Shown here one piece after another: positions 43,636-51,690 of a DNA stretch of 64,000 nt (its first letter is position 1; each line of letters opens with the position of its first letter). A program made the translations under genes and the position numbers. Source of the stretch: Enoplosus armatus (taxonomy: Eukaryota > Chordata > Actinopteri > Centrarchiformes > Enoplosidae); NCBI RefSeq assembly GCF_043641665.1, contig NC_092186.1:26445501-26509500 (forward strand), in the 5' to 3' direction. Under the pieces are notes generated by a model, which ran no database searches, had not been told where the DNA came from, and saw nothing but the letters and a program-made list of their open reading frames with translations.

Positions 43636-44474
43636 CGTGGACATGTATTACTCATGTTGTGAGGGCATAGATCTGTTTACATTGTGGGGACTCGCCTTCC
43701 TTTTGGGGATAAAACCCCATTACGCAAGTGATACAATTTTAGGGTGAAGACTTGGTTTAAGGATAGGTTAAAAGAGAGGTGGTCTAAATCCGAGGGTGTA
43801 ACTCATGGTGTATGGGCACAGGTGAAATAATATCAGCTCTTCTAAATATAAAACATCCTCGTAAAAATTAAAACAAAATATTTAAAAAAATGCTTTAGAG
43901 ATGGGGGAATAATGCATTGATCCAAGGCTCTTCTCTGCAGTCTGTTATTCATAAAGTCTCCCCTCCAGGTTGTGACCAGGCTCAACCCTGCTTAGAAAAT
44001 AGCCAGGCACTGGCAAGGTTATGGTAAATGAATACCTCAAAGTTGGCCTGACTTTTGATTATTGGCTGCAGCCGTCTTTTAGTTTCAGTTTATAGTTGCC
44101 GTATTTTAGATTTGCTGTCTGTCTCTATGGGAGTTGTTGTCTCCAGGTGACATGCTACCCTTGTAGAGGGATTTTAAACCTGCAGCTGTCTATCACTATT
44201 GTGGAGCTATGGAGACAATATGACATTACTCAAAACCATTGTTGTTCCCCACTAAGCCCCAGGTAACTTTTTTATTTCTATAAAAACACTGTTCCAAAAC
44301 CTTTCCAAATCTATTTTCAATCGTCCCGAGCCAGGGGGCTAGCATTGGTAAATTTAAGCTGACATCGCCAGAAAATCCATGCTTTTGTAAGTTTGTTTGA
44401 AGGTTGGAGGTACGTACACGCAAGAGGTATCAGTGGGGGATTATGACTCCCCCCCCCCCCCCCCCTCTCTGTTC
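43629..44474. other. Non-coding stretch with poly-C run
   Basis: Seventeen C at 44449-44465. The minus frame at 44226-44423 has no recognisable domain. Confidence 0.45.
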
Positions 44475-44645
44475 TATGTTATTCTCTTCTGTTTATCTCC
44501 CTAACAAATCGACATGAGTAGCCCCTCTAGTAGGATCCTGGAAGCTTAATCTACGTCGTATGGGTAAGTACATATTCTACGAAGTCGTATGAGTTGTGAT
44601 TTCATTAGTCCTCTAAACGTGTTTAGGGTGGTAACTGCTCTTATG

Positions 44646-44699
44646 GCGTGACGACGTCATTTTGGGCACACGGACCCTCGCGGCAGAGACACTACGGCG
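44646..44699 (-). mobile_element. 54-bp inverted Harbinger segment inside the Penelope-like gene
   Basis: On the minus strand it reads CGCCGTAGTGTCTCTGCCGC and ends TGACGTCGTCACGC, matching 19484-19540 of the Harbinger copy in reverse. It lies exactly between the codons for ALL and HKSS of the host reading frame, and its length (54) keeps the frame. It lacks the Harbinger terminus and any TTA duplication of its own, so it is not a simple transposition. The neighbouring Harbinger copy at 44740 is missing just this segment. Confidence 0.75.
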
Positions 44700-44736
44700 T
44701 AATAGTGCGTGCCTATTCGTGTCTTTAAAGTAGACC

Positions 44737-44928
44737 TTAAGCTGGATCTATGGTCGCCGTAGTTCCGCAAGCTGTCGAGGCGCGTGGTCGTGCACTTCTG
44801 AATGCACCTAGTACTAAGTGCAGCCATGTTTGTTGATGATCTTCCAATCGTTTTTTAATTTCCTGACGTTTCAGAGAATACTGCAACATCTACAGCAGCC
44901 TTCTCGCACGAGCATAAACAAGGCTTTA
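44737..44928 (+). mobile_element. PIF/Harbinger miniature element (44740-44925) with TTA target duplications
   Basis: TTA at 44737-44739 and TTA at 44926-44928 flank 186 bp. The left end AGCTGGATCTATGGTCGCCG and the reverse complement of the right end AGCCTTGTTTATGCTCG form an imperfect inverted repeat. Three-base TTA/TAA duplications are the hallmark of PIF/Harbinger. The interior matches the ends of the copy at 19471-19870 with the middle deleted. Removing the element and one TTA restores the Penelope-like frame across VT-K-VYFK, which independently confirms the borders. Confidence 0.88.
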
Positions 44929-45160
44929 GTCACCGGTTCCTTGGTTTCTCCACTACGATTAGTGAAGAAAACTTGGATGTCTAAGAATTCTGCGTACTCT
45001 ATTTGCAAATTGTGTTTAACTTTGATCTGTGGGTGGTGGAAATTTAACATGGTGACAAATTCCTCGAAAGCAATTGCTGTGTCCCCCCATAGGCCAAAGA
45101 TGTCGTCCAAAGTATTATGGGGGTCATTTTATGCTCCATGTCTCGCCTGAATGAAAAGGA

Positions 45161-45335
45161 CCTGCTTGAGGAGGAGTAGGAAGTAGAGCTGAAGGAGAGA
45201 AATAATTGGGTGGAGGTGAGGCACTTACTAGTGCTGGGTGCTGTGGTCAATCTCCTGTGGTTATGGTTAGAGTTAGGGTCACCAGGAAATGAACGTAAGT
45301 CAATGTAATATCTGTAAAGTGATGGAAACACGACT

Positions 45336-45337
<2 letters not shown>
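45161..45337. other. Short non-coding stretch
   Basis: Possible upstream Penelope-like sequence, but no motif is preserved. Confidence 0.35.

Positions 45338-45377
<40 letters not shown>
45338..45377. repeat. (GT)20 microsatellite
   Basis: Twenty perfect GT units. Confidence 0.95.
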
Positions 45378-45379
<2 letters not shown>

Positions 45380-45426
45380 GTGAAACAGAGAACATAGAAA
45401 ATCTTAATATATCTGTACTGAGAAAC

Positions 45427-45672
45427 ATGGTTACCAGTGCACCCCAACATGACACTAACAGCAGTGTGGAGCAGACAGACAGGAGAGTCCTGCTGCTGCT
45501 GCTGCTGTTTTGCCTAGTTCCCACAGCCTGTCAGTGGAAACCTGTGGAGGGGAAAATATTTGGCTTAGAGGCCTGGAAGACAAAGCGGCAGAACCCAACC
45601 AAACTCAGACCTAGTCCAAGTCAGGACGGAAGAGAGAGGGAGCAGCCTCAGGACAAATACCAGGCTGCCTGA
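45427..45672 (+). CDS. Unconfirmed small ORF with a signal-peptide-like segment (81 aa)
   Basis: The ATG at 45427 has A at -3 and G at +4. After about 20 polar residues comes a hydrophobic run VLLLLLLFCLVPTACQ, partly encoded by a (CTG)n run at 45490-45507. Then follows a basic, Pro/Gln-rich tail with a dibasic KR and the end DKYQAA. The arrangement loosely resembles a peptide precursor, but I recognise no family. The hydrophobic run could be a by-product of the CTG repeat, and no promoter or splice evidence exists. It most likely occurs by chance. Confidence 0.15.
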   Translation: MVTSAPQHDTNSSVEQTDRRVLLLLLLFCLVPTACQWKPVEGKIFGLEAWKTKRQNPTKLRPSPSQDGREREQPQDKYQAA

Positions 45673-46804
45673 GCAAGAAGGGGATATTTCTGCGCAAACC
45701 TGACAAAACCTGACAGGACTCGATGGGCCAGGATTAGGGGAAGCAGCATTTCATTCAAAATTGCTCGGGTTTGGGTTGGGATCAAACACCTTGTTGAAAA
45801 ATACTATTAGTAATTTAGTAGTCAGATATGAGCAATTTAATGTTTTGACTGAGGCTTGTGTTTGAGTTCAGCTAAGGTTTGGACCAAAGTCTTTTCAGGC
45901 TGGAGTCAGATGAGGCTCACACTTTCATCTGTAACGTGATGTTGGCTTATCCACCGTGAAAAAATGTCTAGTATTTTTCCATAATTTCCAGAACTTAACG
46001 TAGCATTTTATTTGATTTTTGTCAGGTTTGTTGGTTCGGTCAGGCACCCTTGATAAAACACACAGAAACGTTTCCAACAATTTTTCAATAAAGAGAGAAG
46101 TATGCACAGGGAGAAAAAGAGACAATCAAGTGAATGACCAGATGATTTGCCATTCAAATGTGAGGTTGTTTGCAGAGACAGCCAATGATGGTATGTAAGT
46201 CCCAGTGTCAGCTAATCTCAAAATCAAGAGTCAGTCAAGAGGGACGTTTTCGCCAAACACATCAGAAAATATTGAAATGTGCCACCCAAGAGTCTATAGT
46301 CTAGTTTGCTCAGTTTTCTTGACACACCATCCAAAAGTACAGCTTCCCAGTCAAATCTAAAACCTCTAATGCGTGCCAATGGTTTGGGTCCAACTTGAAA
46401 TGTGATACAGGGATCGTAAAATACTGGACTTAAGTATTGTGTGGAGGATCTTGGGAACAGGGGGAAATGGTTAAGGTATTTATCATGGAGGTGGTCTGCT
46501 TTAGCGTGACTCTTAGTTCTGGGGTAATGGTCCAGGGCGCCTAAAGAACACTTAAAGAGCAGGAAGAGTGCCACAGAGCCACAGAGGAATGCACACAGGC
46601 CTGTTTGAGACTGAGGAGCTGGGCAGAGCTCTTAAATCATGTTAGTGAACTGGATTCAGAATGTTTGTATACTCAGGGTTTGAAATTCCCATTAAGTCAC
46701 CAGGTTAGTCACTGCAGCTGTTGGAGGAAACATACATATATATATACATATGAAAAAAGTATTCTTCAGGTTTCCTCTTTATTTGTATTTCTTATGTTTC
46801 CCAG
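45673..46804. other. Non-coding stretch, no confirmed gene
   Basis: A 116-codon minus frame (46224-46574) has mixed composition but no recognisable domain, and its start codon has no support. A short (TA)n lies at 46736-46750. Confidence 0.4.
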
Positions 46805-46831
46805 AAGGCCTTTAGACAGTCTACAGAAAAG
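46805..46831 (+). other. Candidate 27-nt microexon
   Basis: A 34-base pyrimidine-rich stretch ending TTATGTTTCCCAG precedes 27 bases that end AAAAG, followed by the strong donor GTATGT. The segment is a multiple of three and opens in one frame as KAFRQSTEK. Frame-preserving microexons of this size occur in neuronal genes with huge introns, which would fit a gene-poor window. I do not recognise the peptide, and similar signal combinations arise by chance. Confidence 0.2.
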
Positions 46832-47350
46832 GTATGTTGCTTTCAGTTGAACATTTTCTTATGACAATAAAGGTATTGTAAGAAGTGAGAATATTAAAAT
46901 CTGAAATACAGATGTGGTGAGATGATTTTATTTATGGACCCACTGAGAATTATTTTCCAGGAGGGCCCTACACCAGTACAAAGTTAACATTTAAACAACA
47001 CTTACGTGCACATACAAACATTTCAAAACACAGTCACACAGCAGCTATTTGGCTATTTACACTTGGTGTGAGCATTGTCCACGGGTTATTACGCAGCAAG
47101 TGTTATGCATGGACCGCAGGTGTTGAGCGTTGGCACGACAGCCGCGGCTGCAGGGGTTTAGTGCCAGCTACAGATAGTCTTAAGTATGTCAGGTGACGCA
47201 GTATAAAGGGCAACAAAGTCCATGTAGTAAACATCATGAGGTGGATGGATGAATAGATCAAGCACAGGACCTGTTTGAATGCCATGTGAAACTAAAAGTT
47301 AATGTTTTTTTTAACCCAAACCATGATCTTCAACCTCAACCTAACTAAAG
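46832..47350. other. Non-coding stretch, nothing recognised
   Basis: No gene or named repeat. The part from 47310 contains CAACCTCAACCTAACT-type sequence. Confidence 0.4.
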
Positions 47351-47776
47351 GCTTTCTAACATGTGGTAAACGTTGTGAAACAGTTGCAGTTTGGTTAGGT
47401 TTAGGCACCAAAACTACTTGGTAAGAATCAGAATCAGAAATACTTTATTGATCCCTGGGGGAAAATTGTACAGTACTGGTGCTCCCATTCAAGCAGCATA
47501 AATTAGAAATAAAAGTATGTACAAAATATAAAAAATAAGAAATAGAAAATAAAAATATACACATTTACAATATTAAAGTGAAAAATAAAAGTAAAAAATA
47601 TATACAATAGCAGTGTATATGTATGTATTGCACTATTGTGTATGACTATATATGTATTGCACTGACATTTAAGAATAAGTAAAAGTGAGATAGTATATGT
47701 AGAAGCAAGGCTTTCTGACAGGAATGTTTTCTAACACGTGGTTAATGTTGTGAAACGTTTGCAGTTTGGTTAGGTT
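47351..47776. repeat. 50-bp imperfect direct repeats flanking a LINE tail
   Basis: CTTTCTAACATGTGGTAAAC at 47352 and TTTTCTAACACGTGGTTAAT at 47727 begin two units. Both continue with GTTGTGAAAC and GCAGTTTGGTTAGGTT. They bracket the LINE tail at 47424. They are too long and too diverged to be an ordinary LINE target duplication. Confidence 0.7.
47424..47722 (-). mobile_element. LINE 3' end, (GATTCT)n-tailed family
   Basis: AGAATCAGAATCAGAAATAC followed by TTTATTGATCCCTGGGGGAA is, in reverse, the common fish LINE terminus GGGATCAATAAAGTATTTCT with a (GATTCT)n tail. The AT-rich sequence from 47500 to 47722, with TATGTATTGCACT repeated, would be its 3' untranslated part. No coding portion is left. 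Confidence 0.65.
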
Positions 47777-47939
47777 CCTCCCCAGATGCAGTTGTCTGTG
47801 GATGCCTGAGTACTTGTCTCTGCCATGCTATACACACCTGGGTGTAAATAGCCACATTAGCTATTTCAACCCGGGTGCAAATAGCACTGTTGGCTACTGA
47901 CATCCAGCCTGCACAATACTTTTTTTCCCTGTCCATAGA

Positions 47940-48760
47940 GAGGCATGACGTATTCCTGTAAAGGAAGGCCATTTTTGGTTTAAGCTTGTTGGCCACATTT
48001 GTAGCGTGCCTTGAAGTACAAATCATAACCTAACCAGATACGTAGATACTTCCTGGACATGTTCAATCTCAACATTGTTCAAAGTATACAAATGAGGTCA
48101 ATGTTCTGAGTGTAGAAAATCTTAAATTTAGTTTTGCTGGCATTGAGGACCAATTTCAGACTGGCCAGTGCCCTTTAAATGGTATCAAAAGAATCCTGTA
48201 TGTATAAAAGAGCTTGTCTGCAAGTAGGCGCTGAGGAGTAAAGAGCTGTGTCATCAGCATAGAAATGAACATTAAAGTTTTGTATTTTCTTGACAATATC
48301 ATTTATATACTTAATGAACATAAGAATAGACCCCTGTGGTACCTGTTTATTGACCACCACGAAGGGTGACCTCACCTCATCTGCCACCACAGCCTGCGTC
48401 CTATTTGTCAAGTAATTATGGAACCAATTGCAAGCATTCTGATCTACACCAATGGAGAATAATCTGTCCAGCAAAATTGTTTGGTTGACCACGTCGAAAG
48501 CCTTTGATAGGTTGATGAATAGTGATGCACATTTTTGACCAACAGTATTTACAATGTCCTTTATAACTAGGGAAGCTACCAAGATGGTACTATGGCCGGG
48601 TCTGAAACGAGATTGAAACAGGTTTAGAATGCTATTCAGGGATACAAAAGTGCACAGTTGCTGACTTAACAATGACTCCAGCACTTTTGCTGACAGTTTG
48701 GAGATTGGTCGAAAATGATTTACCTCACTTATTAGATAAATCATTACAAAACCAGGGGTT
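47940..48760 (-). pseudogene. LINE reverse-transcriptase relic, minus strand
   Basis: The longest frame (48744 to 48175) reads HFRPISKLSAKVLESL, LNLFQSRFRPGHST, SLFINLSKAFDVVNQ, NWFHNYLTNRTQAVV, KQVPQGSILMFIKYINDIV and FYADDTALYSSAPT, which are motifs 1 to C of a non-LTR polymerase in order. Motif A normally has F-I-D; here the metal-binding Asp is Asn (F-I-N). Two short in-frame losses affect motif 1 and the segment after motif B. After DTI comes TAA. The lower part still shows LKLVLNASKTKFKIF, then KLKPKMAFLYRNTSC near 47960. It is inactive. Confidence 0.88.
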
Positions 48761-49539
48761 TGATCTGTTTTTCACTCTTAATCTCTTAAGAGGGGAATGC
48801 TTATTTAATATAGAATTAAAAGTTGTAAAGAAAAAGTGCTAACTCCGGGTCAGGAATGTATGCGCCACGATTGATTGGCAAATTGGCATAATGAGTTCTG
48901 TAGCTGTAAATAGAGGCTTCACAGTTGGTCTCCTCCACACTCGATTTCTGAGTTTATGATTGTTAAACATCAATGAAAAAGGGAGTGCTTTTGATTCTGA
49001 AGGGCTGACACCAACACCTATTGCTGAACGCTTAATATTCAATATATTCTTCCAGGTGCATCATCTTTGCAGTTAAACAATTCATAACAAAATGGAGAGT
49101 GATACAGACAATATACAAAGATTGATACAAATAAGAATAGTTCATCAGTATTAAAGTAAGCCCAGCTTGAGGTCTGTGTCATATCATGGGAACCTCATTT
49201 GTATTCAACAACATCCCTTATCCCCTTACCTACCCTACTCACCAACCCCTCCAACCCTAAATGATGTCACTTACAATTGTAATTTAGCCAGTTTAATCAA
49301 GATCCTTTTTTTTCGGGGGGGTAAGTAAAGCTATGTGACAGTTGAAGATTCCAATTGTGTAATTATAATTGTGTCAGTATTTTAGTAAAAAATAAAAAAA
49401 TAAATGAAAATATTCTGCAAATACTGAAAGTAGAGCAAACAAAATGACCAAATAAAGAATGACAGACATTTTCTGTCAAATGACAGAGATGCAGAATCCA
49501 GTCGCACTACCTTTTTTACCTTCATTTATCCAGGAAAGA
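48761..49539. other. Non-coding stretch, nothing recognised
   Basis: T/G run near 49308-49321. The minus frame 48839-49042 has no domain. Confidence 0.4.
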
Positions 49540-49650
49540 GCTTTTTCAGGAAGGCCCTGAGGCTGACACAATTATCAATCTGATCTTTTGGCCACTGAGC
49601 AGAAGATGGAAGTTAAGGGCCTTGCTCAAGGGCCCCTCAGTGGTGGGATG
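49540..49650 (-). mobile_element. Possible SINE-body fragment
   Basis: Reversed, GAGGGGCCCTTGAGCAAGGC followed by CCTTAACTTCCATCTTCTGC resembles the body of tRNA-derived fish SINEs. Neither promoter box is visible. Confidence 0.35.
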
Positions 49651-49794
49651 AGTGTTGTGATGTGTGTTATATGAAGTTAACTAGTTAACTTAGGTTCGGG
49701 AGCAGGGCCACGCCTCAACCACACCTCTAATAACCTGTCAAGCCTACTTTTACCCGGCAAACTATCCAGCACCGTTTGCCCCAGATTTCTCGAC
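49651..49794. other. Short stretch before pyrimidine tract
   Basis: TTAACTAGTTAACTTAGG at 49676 is partly palindromic. Nothing else recognised. Confidence 0.35.
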
Positions 49795-49912
49795 CCACCC
49801 TCCCTTTCCCGTTCCCTCTCATCCCTACCTCCTCCCTCCCTCCCCTCATCCCTTCCCACATCCCTTCATCCTCTCTTCCATCCTCCCCTCATCCCTTCCC
49901 TTTCAATCCGAT
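49795..49912. repeat. Homopyrimidine (C/T) tract, about 118 bp
   Basis: More than 90 percent C or T on the plus strand, built from variants of CTCATCCCTTCCC. It produces the Pro/Ser-rich frame at 49776-50051 and the Arg/Glu-rich minus frame at 49677-49859, both spurious. Such tracts can form triplex (H-DNA) structures. Confidence 0.85.
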
Positions 49913-51540
49913 GCACACTTCTCTCAGGTCTCATTCTAGGTACCGTCTGGGGGTCTGTAATCAGCTCGGGCGGAAAACACACCGAGACGGAACCCCCACA
50001 CTGAGTCTCCCTCCGCCCCGGTCTTCACTACGACCTCCCAGACCAGCCTAACAGACGACATCTTTCTTCCACCTCCACCCCTCCCCTTTACATTCATTCA
50101 GTCTATGACATTCAATACTAGAATGTTCATTAAACCCGTAAATGACAATGTTGTGGTGTGGTCCTTGAGGTGAACTTTCAGTCAAAGCAGATTCATCAGT
50201 CAGATTTATCCTTCTGTCTGGGTATCAAACGGGCAATCTCCCAGTCTCAAGCCCGCTTGCGTTTCCCAATCCCATTGTCTGACGTACCCCCACAATCCTA
50301 TTGGATGAGTTTAAGTACCCGTTCATCTACACCAGCTAATGTTTCAAATGTGTTTATTTGAAGTGATATTTTCTGATTTTGATTAGTTGGTAGTAGAAGG
50401 TCAAGTTTGCATTTGTATGTCTATCACTTAGAGTGACAGAAGCAGGACTTTTATCCATTTATCCATGACTTTAGGCTATCCATTTTGACCGTTCTTGGTA
50501 AGACGTTTCGCAGCAGGTGGTGTTCAGGAGTTACAGCTGACTCCAGTTGGTGGGATTTGTGTCCTGTTGTTGACCTATCGTAGCTTGTAGTTGACTGGTT
50601 ACTATATTGTGACATTATACTAAAGCTCAACCTTAGACCAATTAATCCTCCTTTGTAATCAAATTAGCACATAAACCATGGTAACTACATGGCACAAGAA
50701 CCCCTGGCTGGGGATCCCTGCATTAGGCCATCACTGCCTATGAACGTATATTTTTTTTTGGGGGGGGGGTGTTATCTCCGTAAAGGCATCCATGTTCTAT
50801 ACCTTTATGTTATGCTGGGTTGTAAGGGGCTGGAGCCAGTCAATCACAGGACTATTTGCAGTATAATGTACAATCATCTGTAATAGCTAGACTACACCTA
50901 AATCTATTTAATATTCAGATTGCATTTTCTGAGCATATTGATGCTCCACAGAGAATGAACCCTTTCCATTTTAATGATGCTATTATATATACATCATCGT
51001 TATGAATACCACTACCTCTAGCAGTGGTATAAATTCCTCCAACAGCAAAAAAGAAATTACATCTACACACACATACACACGCACCCAGTACCCCCTCACC
51101 TTATTATGTTGAATTGTCCAGACCACAGGCTGGATTTACAATGTGACAAAGAGGAAAATGGAATAAGGGAAGAGAGAGGATGAGTGGGAGGGACAGGGAA
51201 AGATAGACGGAGCGAAAATCTCACAGCACACATCTCTTCCTCCAGCATGGATTCCTGAGAACCCAACCATCATGGAAAACCTCTAACCAGGCTTCCAACT
51301 GGATTCCTCCTCTCAGGGCTGACCGCTGAAACTTGGCCTTCAGAGGAAAACAGACAGCAATATATATAGAATTAACAGAAAGAATGTGATTGAGGAAAAT
51401 CTACAGTATCTATACATATTTGATTATTTCGTATATTGTTAATGTATTAGATTTTTTAAATTTGATGTATGCTTCAGTGTGTAGTGCAATTGATAGTTGT
51501 TTGTGTGTTTTAGGCAGCTAAGGCACTGATCAGTAGTTCA
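49913..51540. other. Non-coding stretch, GC-richer at first
   Basis: Bases 49935-50045 are unusually GC-rich for the window, with several CpGs (GTCTGTAATCAGCTCGGGCG). Together with the pyrimidine tract this could be a decayed LTR, but neither a matching partner nor a primer-binding site is seen. There is a T/G run at 50750-50769. No gene is recognised. Confidence 0.4.
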
Positions 51541-51690
51541 TGGAGCAAATGGAAAAATGTGATGCAGACAAAGCTCTGATAAACCTACTGTGCACTACCT
51601 GCCCAGCACCAAACAGCAGACAAGGTTAGTGCCTACTTGGTGAACAGAGTGGAGCATTTAGCAGCTAAAGAGACAGATATACACACAAAG
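51541..51690 (+). repeat. Dispersed repeat family B, 3' fragment
   Basis: AAAGCTCTGATAAACCTACT, GCCCAGCACCAAACAGCAGA and AGTGGAGCATTTAGCAGCTA match the 3' half of the copy at 11041-11431. The 5' half is absent. Confidence 0.65.

Larger units (their letters stand above)
44475..45160 (-). pseudogene. Penelope-like element reverse-transcriptase relic, interrupted twice
   Basis: On the minus strand from about 45110 the frame reads LDDIFGLWGDTAIAFEEF and then FHHPQIKVKHN and AEFLDIQVFF. These are the D-D catalytic motif and the F-L-D motif in the spacing of Penelope-like reverse transcriptases. After VTK (44929) a Harbinger element intervenes. The same frame resumes at 44737 with VYFKDTNRHALL, is interrupted again by 54 bp (44646-44699), and resumes at 44645 with HKSSYHPKH. 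After a frameshift it continues KSQLIRLRRICTYPYDVD and a stop. The usual YxKPTD box has become Y-F-K-D-T-N. A GIY-YIG endonuclease is not seen. The element is inactive. Confidence 0.85.

Noticed and set aside
44818..45150. 110-codon plus-strand ORF
   Set aside because: It is antisense to the Penelope-like reverse transcriptase, whose motifs are on the minus strand.
46224..46574. 116-codon minus-strand ORF of mixed composition
   Set aside because: It has no recognisable domain, no supported start and no splice context. A length near 116 codons is expected by chance in 64 kb on six frames.
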